Source: Phylloscopus collybita
Taxonomy: Eukaryota > Chordata > Aves > Passeriformes > Phylloscopidae
Direction of reading: 5' to 3'
DNA: 64,000 nt
Assembly: GCA_027886175.1 (NCBI GenBank)
Contig: JAJNNQ010000013.1
Span: 4,607,501-4,671,500 of the forward strand
Both the position numbers and the translations under genes were made by a program. This document shows positions 1-10,635 of this stretch, piece by piece. The notes beneath the pieces were generated by a model. The model was not told where the DNA came from, made no database searches, and saw nothing but the letters and a program-made list of their open reading frames with translations. Position 1 is the stretch's first letter, and every line of letters begins with the position of its first letter.

Positions 1-2892
1 GTTGCTATTAATTTAGATCCAGACCAAACATGGTTATCTTACCCTCAGCAATAAAGTTCAAACAGTTACAGCTCTCCATTACTTTTCTGGGCAACCTCAT
101 ATATAAATTTCCTGTTTATCATTCCTCTGAAAACTCTACCAGGAAGAAGTGAAACAGAGTTCTCCAGAGTAAACTCTGGTCTTCTACACAGTCTGAAGCA
201 TCACAGCTCCAATTGATCAAAATGGCTTGCCTTTTCTGTGGCCTGAGCTTAGAGAGCACATACCTGCCCAGTTTACTTCTGAAAATGCAGGCTAGACTGC
301 AAGTGAGTTATTTGGAGGAGACACAGATTAATGTTCTGAAAACACAGAGAGTGTCCTTCCTGTAAGGGGTTGTCCTAAAGCAGCAGACCTGGCACCTTAA
401 AAGGCAACATGGGAATTTGATAGGTGTATTTATTTAATCAAAGGAAATTATTTACCTAAATTGCAACTCTCTGGTGGATAGAGCTATAGGTATCACACAG
501 GATTTTCTGCCTAATGGTTGTTTTCAGTAGGTGTTGAATTATATTGTGTTCTCATTTCAGTGTAAGAGTTTTCTATTTTTAAAAAACTATTAGAGGTGAT
601 ATTCTGTACTGTTATATTTATTTCCATTTTAAAACTTTATTGAATAGTCAGTCTCATAGGAATTTTTGTGGCAATTCACATTATATTCTTGCTTTATAGT
701 CTCTAAACAGTAGCTGGCACTGGTCCTCATCTTCCTTTTTTGCTCTGAGCACCTGATATGTGGTGCTTTTTTCTCTGATTTGGTTTTGTAGTGTCCTGAG
801 CAAATACTTCCTAAACATTCTCTATCACTAGGTTTAACACCATCGATGTAGCACCTGGCACTGTCCTGACTAGTGAGGATCACTTCCAAGGCTTAGAACA
901 CCTGCCTAATTTGCTCTCACTGTTTACTGGACCATTTTTGTAACATTGGTATTAGAAACTTTTCTGTAACCATCAGCTCCTTTTCAGATGCTTTTGAGTG
1001 CTCCCAGTGATGAGCTGGCACAAGCAGTCATGCTGTGTGATGGGAAATCAGTCCAGAAGGTGCATTTGACAAGCTGGTATTTAAAAATATTCACCTTTTC
1101 CCCTGTCCAACTGCCTGGTCACATCTGTTTGACTATATCCTTGTAATCTGATGAAACTGATGGAGTAAATGTTTGCAATGAATAATTCAAACCCCTTTGA
1201 ATTCCCAGCTCTTTAGTTTTCCCACATGTGATTTAAAGAAATGGGTTTACCCCATGGCATTGTTTAGCAATCCAGATACAGCAATCCTGAGCTGAAAAGG
1301 TTATGTTTTAGGAGGAATGTAACTGTTGAAAGTACATAATTAATCTTTTCAGTGGGCATCCTTATTTCCCTTGGGATGAAGACATTAAATTTGGGCTTGT
1401 ATTTCAAGTTATGTAGGAGACTTAAAATTTTACAGGGGAAGTTCTGAGTCAGTCAGTATCAGGATCTTTTCAAACAAGTCCCAGGTAAAATTTTTATCAT
1501 GTTCAGTGCTCTTCTGCTCTAGCTTTTCTATTGAATGTAATATGAATATTTTCTTTGAATGTAATAAGAATAGGTTGATAGTGACATTTCATTTTGCACT
1601 GCATTTCCATATCTCAAAATCTGCCATTAGCTGCTTCCCCTAAAAGATATGCAGAAGAATTCCCTGCCTCCTTTTCAGTCTGTTTCCATACTCCTAGACA
1701 TGCTTTATCACCAAAACCTTCCTGTTTATGGATTCAAGACATACAACACAGTGCACAAATTGCCACCCACAGAATAAATTCAGGTACGAACATTGTATAA
1801 TTAACTCCAAGAGTTCCAAATTACATATTGTACTAATTACATATAAAGAGGCAAATTACATGGCCAGAGTTGCCTGTTGCTGCTTGTGCAAGTTTGCAAA
1901 GCACAGAACCTCCTTTATCTGTGCCATGATTCTCCAGCTATCAGCCTACTGAGGTTTGATGATTCAGAAGTGACTTTTCCAAAGGTCAGTACAGGTCACT
2001 GAAGTATCCTTGGAGATTTGAGTTGCAGCTTTCTTACATCCTGACTCAGCCAGGTTTCTGATTCTCAGTTCAGACTTATGACCTTCCTTTGTTTTCTTGA
2101 TTAGACCATGGAAGTTCCAAAATACTGTTGGGAAGTATATGTCAGAGCAGCACGTTTTCCATACAATTTTATTGCAGTCAGTGAGATTCTCAGTGCTAGG
2201 AAACGTCATTGGAAGTTAGATAACAACTTTTAAGCCCTCATTTGTGACACTATTACAAAAACAATGTAGTGATATTAGGGGAGAAAAGATGAAAGTATTT
2301 TCAGGAGGATATCTTGATGAAGCTGAAAAAATAATACACCAAATATTTCAGGTGTTAGTTGTCCCTTTCATTCTCTAACTAGGACTTAGGCAGGTTACTA
2401 TCTGGAATCTGAGAATCACAACACTTGGAGTGATAAAACAAACAACTGCAGGGATGTCCAGATCAAAGTGCAAAAGCAAAACTACACCTTTTGGCATATC
2501 TTCTTGATCTTGACACCACTGAATCGAAATGTTTTTTATTATCTAAAACCACCATGTTTTTCCAAAATTAACTCCAAAGTTGGAAAGATTGCAGAGATGA
2601 GTTTCAGAAAGTTCTTGCATTGTGCACTCATTCCAATCCTTTATTTTGTAGACTTTGAGTATCTCACCTATGTTGTACCTCATGGGGATATTGTGCTAGA
2701 GAGGGGAGATTGAAAGCAAGGATAATTACAGGGAGCAGTGTACATTTTCTTCAAAAGAATAGCGGCACTTTTGGAAGAAACAAAGCAGCATGGGAAGAGG
2801 TAATAATTTGGAGAGTCGCACATAAAGGAGGCAGGAGTATTGTATTCAGCTCTGAGTTAACCTTCCTAGGCAATGAAATACATGTACACAAC
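1..2892. other. unique AT-rich sequence, nothing recognised
   Basis: No gene, RNA or repeat is recognised here on either strand. Open frames are all under 90 codons, lack recognisable domains and overlap on opposite strands, as expected by chance. There is no CpG clustering. This is consistent with intergenic or intronic DNA. Confidence 0.6.
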
Positions 2893-2990
2893 ATGGTGTG
2901 ATTCTTGGGGCTGACCTGGGCAGGGCTGAGAGCTGGACTTTGATGATCCTTCTGGGTCCCTTCAGCTCAGGTTATTCTATGATCCTAACA
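2893..2990 (+). mobile_element. CR1 LINE 3'-end fragment
   Basis: About 100 bp matching the 3' terminus of an avian CR1 LINE in sense orientation. The run from GATTCTTGGGGCTGACC through GGACTTTGATGATCC and GGGTCCCTTCAGCTCAGG to TTCTATGATCC follows the well-known CR1 3' UTR, with several substitutions. The terminal TTCTATGATCC is a decayed copy of the 8-bp-type CR1 tail repeat. Strong 5' truncation is normal for CR1, and no coding part remains. The divergence suggests an old insertion. The left boundary is uncertain by a few tens of bases. Confidence 0.8.
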
Positions 2991-5900
2991 ATGTTTCTGT
3001 GAGTACAGGCTCACAATATAGCATGCCAAGCAGCCTTAGTGTTCATCCCCATTTTCTGGCAACAAGTTATTGGGGACCCCTTTAGAAACGAAGGACCTGG
3101 GCCCTCAACCACTCAGGAGAAGACAGGATTACCTAAATTAAGTTTGAGTAAATAGCAAGTGTGTTAGACCAGGGTCCTTCAACGATCCGACTCCTTTCTC
3201 ATAAGAAAAGCCAGCCTCGTTGTGTTAGCAGTATCACACCCTTCTGTGATTGAAAACACTTGTAAGGCGATGCCAGCATGTTTCAGTTTGCATCCAAACA
3301 ATAATCAAGATCTCACACAGTGATGATTTGTTGTCAGCTGTTTTTCCTGCACTAAACAAGTCTGACACTAGCAGCCCACGAGCTAATTAACTCAAGTATC
3401 TGGCATGGGAATCTACATTATAGCTATCAGCAGAATGTCCACAGAACTGAAATAACCAGCCAAGTGGACTGATGCTTGGGGGAGATGAAGAGTGTCTTCT
3501 TGGGGTAGAAAAAAGAAAGATGAATGCTGATAAAAAGAATTTCCACTCTCCCACCCCATAAATTTTATCTCTTAGGGTTTTTTTTTAAACAAAACTTGGA
3601 AAGAAAACACTGAGCTGAATACTTTAGGCTGAATATTGGCAACTTGAACTTTTATTACCGTATTAATTTCTATCCCCATTTTCAATCTTTCTGGTTTACC
3701 TTTACCCTCTTCTTAACACACAAAAATGGGTTCTGGCATCAGTTTGCTTTTAATATCTGCCCAGGTTCCTTGATGAGACAAGATTGTGGGATGCCTTGCT
3801 GTTCAACACCTTTTATTTCTCCCTTGGGGGACTGTTGGCATCAAGCACTCCTGATTCCACACTGTGGGTAAAGCCTTCCAGGGTAGGCTGGAAGAGTTGT
3901 GCTGTCCAAGATGAAAAGGTAACAGGAAAAAACTGAATAAACATGACATTAGTATTTTGACACCTTGTCAAGTTGCTCACATTTCAGGCTTTTGTTGTTT
4001 TTTTTGTGTTTTTTTCCTCTGCACCTCTTACAGAGTTAAAAGAATTCTATTTTTGCTATCACTCCTACTGTATTCAAGTATAGCCATGAACTCTCTGTCC
4101 CTTTAAGAGTGGGGCCTGAATTTTCTAATCAGGGAAAAAAATATTCCATTAATATCCTCTCATCATTGTAATATTGAAAGTGAACTTCCCTTTTTAAAAA
4201 AGAAAGAGACATGATTTTATGCCTCAGGAGCAAGTAATAGATATGTATAAAACTAGGTCTATACAGAAAGTCTAGTTTAGTAGCTAAAGGCAGGTCCCAG
4301 GAGAGCTAATAGAGGCATAGATTTTTTTAATTTAAAGCAAATTAGATCCCTTCTGAGCAGCCAGATTGCTGTAGGGTCCATATCCTTTAAGGAATTTAAG
4401 CATTTGGTTCACAGGGTCGTATTTACACACTAAAAATAAAGTACTTGTGAGCACCATTTACTAGTGAGTCACCTTCCTCAGTAAGAGACTCTTGGGTACC
4501 ACTTGACCATCCAGAAAATATACAGAAGAGAGGGCTGTTTCTGAAAACATCTCTCTTTGCTGAGTGTCTCTGCAAAGGCAGGGTTTTCTCTCCAGTGTTG
4601 CAGTGCATTGATCTGTTCCCACCTGTCTTTTGTATGGCAGATATTGGCACAGATTTAGAGTTCTAAAAGATATTCCTGGCCTCCAAAGATAGGGGAGTTA
4701 GAAGTGAATCATTCTGTTTAAACTGAATTTATTGCATAGAGAGAGAATGCAAGATTCATTAACTCCCAAGACAATATAAGGAGAGGGATATAAATGACTC
4801 CTCAGAACTGCAGGGAGCATGCAAACACCTTTGGAGCACTGGGAGTCCAAATAGCTGTGTTTTAACCAGTAACAAGCATACCCCCAGTTATAATTGCCTA
4901 GATCAAGAAGCCAGATTTGGGGCTGGGGCCACTCCTCAGTTTTTAAGGTGGGAGTCTACACTGTCATTCAAAAGCCCCATTACATCAAGCATGTCCACTG
5001 GCTGTCAGCTGATCTAACTCCAGTAGCAATAATGTCACTGCAGCAGCATTGATCTCAGGATCTGAGCAATTGTGCTGGAATCAGTGCTGTGCTGAGCCAG
5101 GAGGGAAGGGAGTTAACCACCCTTTTGCCTACTCTTGAACCCTTAAACTGCCCTGAGTTTGCTGGTGTTGGTAGGCCACCGAAATCTGGTTCTAAACTGT
5201 AGGTTTTGGGTCTGATCCATTATGGTCAGTCCAGTTAACCTTCACTGTAAGCTGAATGTAAATGGCTATGTGAAGTTGCACCTCTTGAAAACAGATGTGA
5301 AACTGGCTTTACCACTCACCTTCTCCAGTTTTGAAATTATTTCAGCTTCTTGGCCAATTTCAAACAATGACTAAATAAAGAAGGGGGGAAAAAACCAAAC
5401 CCAAAACAAACCGTCATCAACCTGAACTCTCTTATCTTGCCATTGTTTAATTGAGGGTTGAAATGACAATGTAGCTGTACATCTATGACAGTGTTAAATT
5501 ACATTAATTGAGAAACAATTTTTGCAGCAATGCATACAGTTTCTCTTGCTTGCTTTTGTGTTGGCTTGTAAGATTTCACTACAGCATTCCTTTCCAGGTT
5601 GCTGCTGTGCAGTCTGAGTGTTAATCATCAAATTAATTTCTGCTTCTGCTGGGCCTTCCACAGTACTTTCTTTTCTTTTTGTTTTTATTTCCCACATGTT
5701 GCTTTCATCCTGCCTTGAGTCATTTACTATTATTTAGCTAATCCACTCTTGCAGAGTGGCAAATGAGACTGGCACTGAAGGTATGCCTGCTGCTGGTTCC
5801 CAGCAGCTTTTAATGTCATGGTTGCAGCAGAGGACATTATGAAAATGAAGTTAATCCTTGTACCATAGTATGTCTGTTAGCTGTATGAAAGGTGATCATG

Positions 5901-6136
5901 AGTAAGTCTGTATCAGGTGCAGGTCTTTAGTTTAAACTCACTTCCTTTAATTTAATCCTTTCTATGGAGTCCGTGAGTTGCATGAATCAAACCTGAATTT
6001 ATTATGTTCAGTAAAACCAGGCACAGTTTTATATATTATAAACACTTTTCTTCAGAGGAAAACTTCTGAAAACAACAACAAAATTAAGTGTTGCATGCAA
6101 CAGTGATTTTAGAAGGTTCCATTGCTCCTGTTTGCC
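2991..6136. other. unique sequence, no gene seen
   Basis: No repeat family or coding exon is recognised apart from the candidate regulatory stretch listed at 3170-3450. Homopolymer runs are short. The open frames are short and unconvincing. Confidence 0.5.
3170..3450. promoter_or_regulatory. candidate conserved non-coding stretch
   Basis: A repeat-free stretch without low-complexity sequence. It carries several homeodomain and SOX-like words, for example AACAATAATCAAGATC, GAGCTAATTAACTC and CCTGCACTAAACAAG. Complexity is higher and homopolymers fewer than in neighbouring DNA. This is a judgement from texture only; conservation cannot be seen from one sequence, and ordinary unique DNA is the alternative. 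Confidence 0.2.
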
Positions 6137-6293
6137 CTTGCTTGCTCTCTCTCCTGTGAACACTAAGCCAGCATAGTGGGAAGCACATTGATTCATTTGT
6201 ACATACCTGAGCGTCACTTTGTGACCAGCACAAGTTTCCCCTCCATGGTTCTGGTTAAGACAAAACCCTTTCAGAAGTCTGTGAGAGTTGTGC
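6137..6293 (+). repeat. left arm of a long inverted repeat
   Basis: Bases 6155-6293 (139 bp) are the reverse complement of 7863-8001 with only 3 mismatches, about 98% identity. Outside the exact arm, the word CTTGCTTGC at 6137-6145 also matches GCAAGCAAG at 8034-8042 on the other side. The original arm therefore probably extended to 6137, and the pyrimidine tract between (TCTCTCTCC) corresponds to the poly(A) tract of the right arm. The similarity stops sharply at the inner end after GTTGTGC. The arm resembles no repeat family I know. High identity implies a recent duplication, ongoing gene conversion or an assembly fold-back. Confidence 0.9.
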
Positions 6294-7862
6294 TCCTGTT
6301 TTGTAACTACACATTAAAAAAGTTCCTAGCTGGGTTCTGCAAGTCCCTACATAGAAGAGACAAAGGCCTCTCCTATAGGTTCAAATTTCCCAAAATTCAG
6401 GGGCACAAACTCATCTGAAAGAGATACCACACATTTTCAGAGTAGTTGAAGTCTACTGAAGCCTCCAAAGAGATGCTGTTGGGAGCTGCACATCCGAATT
6501 GCTGTGTGGACATAAAGTGAGTCAGTGGTGAGACATCCTGTGAGTGTTTTGAAATGGCACAAGGGCTCAGATCAGTGTGCACAAGGGCTTGGTGAGTGCA
6601 GTCCTGCACGTCCGGGCCTGGAGACCTGTTGGGAAGTGCTGTCACCAAGAAGACACCACCAATATTTTTGCAGCTTCTCTAACAGGCTGCTGAATGATTT
6701 AATGAAGTGTTTTTTTTAAGATGACATTCGGCAAACAAAGTGCCACGTACTTAATAGTTTAATACTAAGGAAGGCAGGATGAGGACATGTCAGTAAAAAA
6801 GATCTCATTTTGTCATGATTTAAAGCTGATTCCTGTAACAAAATATATTTTGGTAGTTTGATGAGATCATAATTTTGTCAGACACCACTCAGTTTCCAGG
6901 AAAAGATACCTTAGGATGTGCTGTTAACTTAACCCAGAGAGGGAGAAATAAAACCAGTTAGAGCAAGGATGAAGTAGGACAACTCTTCTCTGAACTAAGG
7001 TTATCATTGTATTTATTGTGTTTCATTGAACATATATGAATGCTGCATTAAGGCAATCCCCGGAGTTAAGAGGTCAGGATCCAACAAGAGCTGACATTTT
7101 TGTATCTCTATACTCCGTTTTCTGCAAATGCAGGACTACAGATAGATGATCTGAAGGAATTAATTCTTTCATTAAAAACAACAACACCAACATAAACAAA
7201 CGAACAAACAACCCCTCCAAACAATGCAAATGTTAGTTCAAGAGCTCCTACACTCTGGACAAATGGAATGCCCTGTCTTGATAATGAAGTTGTGTCTAAT
7301 GCTTGTAAGTGTTTTAATTGGTTCCTCAAAAGGAGAACACATAGTTAGTTCTCCATGTTTTCTGCTCCTCCAGGAAAGTGACCTTGCTGAGCAGAAGTAG
7401 CATTGGTATGACCCAAAGAGTGAGAGGTGCTGCAGTCTCAGCACCAGTTTTGCACACAGGAAAGTCGGTGGGAATGCAAGCTGTTTATATGTAAGAAAAT
7501 CTAATTGCTGGAAATCACACGATTATTTACAATTACTTAGAAAAGTGCTGACATTAAAAATTAAGAATATATCATGTTAAGGCACTGATACATAACCTTG
7601 ACACAAGGATGTACTTTTGGCAGAAGTATACTGTAAACAAGAAGTAAATGGAAAGCCACTGCCTTAATGAGCTATCAGTCTTGGGCTTATGACAAGATGC
7701 AATCAGAGAAGGAAACAAACAAATGGATAGGAGCTGAAACAGAGAAGGATGTGGGAAGCAGGATAGTGCAGGCAGGCTTTTTCATGGACATGCTGTGTGC
7801 ATAATATCACAGTGAGCAAGGGGGCCCTGGGAGTCTCCGGATTTGTGTTGTGGCTTTTTTAG
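6294..7862. other. spacer between inverted arms, nothing recognised
   Basis: A spacer of 1,569 bp with no transposase, retroviral or CR1 coding remnant and no long open frame. It includes an A/C-rich low-complexity patch near 7170-7225. If the arms were terminal inverted repeats of a DNA transposon, this interior would be a non-autonomous filler, but it looks like ordinary unique bird DNA. Confidence 0.5.
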
Positions 7863-7999
7863 GCACAACTCCCACAGTCTTCTGAAAGGGTTTTGTCTTA
7901 ACCAGAACCATGGAGGGGAAACTTGGGCTGGTCACAAAGTGACGCTCAGGTATGTACAAATGAATCAATGTGCTTCCCACTATGCTGGCTTAGTGTTCA

Positions 8000-8036
<37 letters not shown>

Positions 8037-8042
8037 AGCAAG
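7863..8042 (-). repeat. right arm of long inverted repeat with 32-A tract
   Basis: Bases 7863-8001 are the inverted copy of 6155-6293 (139 bp, 3 differences). At the outer edge the arm runs into an uninterrupted 32-A tract (8001-8032), then GGCAAGCAAG. The left arm has the short purine tract AGGAGAGAGA (read on its minus strand) at the matching place, followed by the same GCAAGCAAG. This suggests the poly(A) is an expansion of a purine tract inside the repeat, or that the arm ends in an added A tail. A retrocopy of a short transcript is another reading, but no convincing target-site duplication is visible beyond a shared AGGCA. Confidence 0.9.
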
Positions 8043-9339
8043 AAACAAAAGCACAGGTTTTTGTAATTATAGATCTTTTTGAGTTAGCCTGAGCCCTCCC
8101 CTTTCCTTCCTTTACCTTCCGCTTCTCCTCCCAAAATAATAACACATTTTGCCAATAATTTTGAGGAAGTCTCAGTGGGCCAGATGGAATTCAAAGAAAG
8201 GGATCTAATAGAGTTTTGTTTCATTCTTTTTTTATTTTTTCTCCTGATTTTTTTTCCCACATGCCCTGATTTCCTACTTGCAATTTCTTTCTTTGGCTTT
8301 ATTGCATGACATGGAGGTGGTGATGCAAAAATAGAAGTTAATGGTACTACCACTGTTTGTTTCTATTAACGTTTACATGTGAAATGAAGGCATTTTGGAA
8401 GAGAACCAGACTGGCCAGTAAAACCTTTCACCCTCGTAAACTGTACATTTGGTTTGATTTTTGGCTTAGATCCCAGAGCTTGTCACAAGCTTTATTATAA
8501 AGCTGTAGTTCACCTAGAGTTTTGTTAGCTTTATTGCAACAGCTCCCCTCCTCAAAAAAAAAAAAAAAAAAAAAAAAGGCAAGCAGACCAGCAAGGAAAA
8601 AAAAAAGCTTTTGTCCATTCTGAATCCTTTTTAAATTCTGGAGAAAATATACTAGAAAATGCAATTAGCCAGATAACTGTTCAGCATCAATCATCAGAAT
8701 ATAAATGAAGTTTATCTAAAATTTATAAAAAATATACATCACCTCCTTAAAATAGTCCAAGAGTGACTAATCACATAAACAATAAGGCAGTCACCAACAC
8801 TCAAGCATGTTACAACTTCTGAGAAAGCACAGGCCTAGAAATGCCAAAGAGGAGTCTACAGATTGACTGGAAATGATTTGGACATCTGGAGAGATTTTTT
8901 TTTTATGTATGTACTTTCCCAAAGGGGTAATTTAGCTCTGCATGAGTTCACTCAGGGAATATATGAGAAAAAAAAGAAACAAAAAAAAGGAATAAAAAGG
9001 AATGTGTTATGATGTGCAATTATAAAACTGCTGGTCTCATCCTGCTTTCATGCATCCTGTGTCTCTCATGCAATGAATCCCCTTGATTCAGGACCAAGTA
9101 CAAGTGAGAGCAGTATGGAGTTACTGATAATGGGATTTAAGGGAACTGCTTTATAGCATAAGCATTAATAATTTTCTGAATCTATTGCTGCAGATTGAAT
9201 GGTTATTGAGAGGATATATAGCTCTACTCTGAAAGATCAATTTGTTTGTAGCCCTTGGTTGGAATTTGAAACATGGTCTTGTAGCTGTGGGTCTAATTTG
9301 AGATGCAGAAGATCAAAGTTTGACTGTTGCTCCTGTCAG
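8043..9339. other. unique sequence with A-rich tracts
   Basis: No gene is seen. It contains a 24-A tract at 8554-8577 followed by GGCAAGCA, the same word that follows the 32-A tract at 8001-8032, and smaller A-rich patches near 8965-9000. The remainder is ordinary AT-rich unique DNA. Confidence 0.5.
8554..8577 (+). repeat. poly(A) tract, 24 bases
   Basis: Uninterrupted run of A preceded by CTCCCCTCCTC and followed by GGCAAGCAGACCAGCAAGG and a further short A run. It is not joined to a recognisable CR1 or SINE body. Confidence 0.95.
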
Positions 9340-9410
9340 TCAATTCCCATGTGACCCTTGAGTAAGTAACTTATACTGCCTGTATTTCAATTCCCTCTTG
9401 AAGAAATGGT
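9340..9410 (+). mobile_element. MIR-like ancient SINE core
   Basis: The order of words CATGTGACCCTTGAGTAAGTAACTT, TGCCTGTATTTCAATTCCCTC and GAAATGG follows the core of the MIR family of tRNA-derived SINEs (GTGACCTTGGGCAAGTCACTT, then CAGTTTCCTC, then AAATGG), with many substitutions. MIR-type relics are ancient and sparse in birds. The match is by eye over about 70 bp and is degenerate, so chance similarity cannot be excluded. Confidence 0.45.
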
Positions 9411-10182
9411 AACCAGAAGATTTTATTTGAGGCTTGTTTAGACTAGTCTAAAAGGCTTAGATTGGTTCTTACAGTGTAGAAATTTTTAATCTTTTAAAAC
9501 ATCTTCAGTCAGGAAATGTTCATTGGCTGTGAGGCCTTCATTTTGATTGGAATTTATAGAAACCAGGTTCTTAAAGTATTTGATTCCCTTAAAATGGAAA
9601 AAGGCACAACAACTCAATTTATTTCACAATATTTTGATGCCTAATTTCAACAGGAATAATTATAACCCAGTGCATCACAGCAGCGATGGTGATTCCTTCT
9701 TTTGGCATTGGAAAATACAAAGTCACAAAATCCTGAAGTTCCTGGAGAACCTATTGAACTAAGTAATCCAGGAATTACTTGAAAATCTCTCTTCTTATGC
9801 AAAATGTTTAGCGTTTGGACGTGAGCAGCACTTTTTGAGGGTGAAAGGACACACGTTTTCTTGTTGCCACTCTTGAAAAGCCAGCAGTTTGTCTCAGCAC
9901 CATTGAAATCTGGTTCCTGTGCCTAGGCCGTGGTTGGTGACGGCTGTGGGCAATGTCTGCATCCTCCCTGGGGAGCTGTGCTGGAAGCTGCACCTGCTTG
10001 GGACCAAGTCTGGGCCTGGTAGAATCATTGCCATTGCTGGTGAGTACAACACTCCCAGAACTTCTCCTCCACTCCTTCCTGGAGAACAGCATTGTCTTGA
10101 GGTGCTTTGCTGTGGGTCATGTAGTGGAAAGCTAGAGGTGCATCAGGAACGTCCATCAGCAACTCACTGAATTGACAATTTG
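9411..10182. other. unique sequence, GC rising toward the LTR
   Basis: No gene is recognised. The part from 9800 to 10180 is more GC-rich and carries overlapping open frames of up to about 95 codons on both strands, none with a familiar domain. It could hold internal retroviral remnants next to the LTR, but no gag, pol or env motif is visible. Confidence 0.4.
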
Positions 10183-10187
10183 TGTGT

Positions 10188-10630
10188 TGCCTTAAAGGCT
10201 GAGACAGAGGCCAGACAGAGTCATAAGAATAAGGTGAATATTTATTAAGGCCTTCAAGGCCACACCCCAGCATCACCAGAGCCACAGCAGTGGCTCTGCC
10301 CAGATGGCTCCAAGGTGGAAGCAAAAGGAGGGAAAGTCACGAGATTCCCCACCTTTTACAAGTTTCAGTCCATTTGCATACCCCCCGTCCATTGTCCAAG
10401 CAACAACTCCAGATCACAGTGTTCCATCCTTCCTGTTTGCCTCCTCTCTTCCACGTTGTTTTTCCTTGGGGCCTGGAGCTCGGAGAGATTGTCTTTGAAG
10501 AAGCAAGTCCCCTCCTAGAACCAAAACTGCCCTGCCCCCATTGCCCTGTGATCAAGTCCCAGCACCACTTAATACAAAAACAAAACTACTCACCAGAACA
10601 AGACAGAAAAACCCAGAACCTAAGGCATCA
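10188..10630 (-). mobile_element. probable solo LTR of an endogenous retrovirus
   Basis: On the minus strand the element starts TGATGCCTTAGG and ends CCTTTAAGGCA, so it has TG...CA termini and an imperfect terminal inverted repeat. It is flanked by the 5-bp direct repeat TGTGT (10183-10187 and 10631-10635), which fits 5-bp duplicating avian retroviruses but is low in complexity. Read on the minus strand it has an octamer ATGCAAAT (10372-10379), a TATA-like TGTAAAAGG (about 10352-10361) and a polyadenylation signal AATAAA (10241-10246) about 50 bp before the 3' end, in LTR order U3-R-U5. No internal region or second LTR is seen. The family is not identified, and the boundaries are less certain than for the LTR at 31.5 kb. 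Confidence 0.6.
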
Positions 10631-10635
10631 TGTGT

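Noticed and set aside
6155..8001. Inverted arms as terminal repeats of an active DNA transposon
   Set aside because: No transposase remnant, no clear target duplication outside the arms, and recent DNA transposon activity is uncommon in birds. Kept only as one possible origin.
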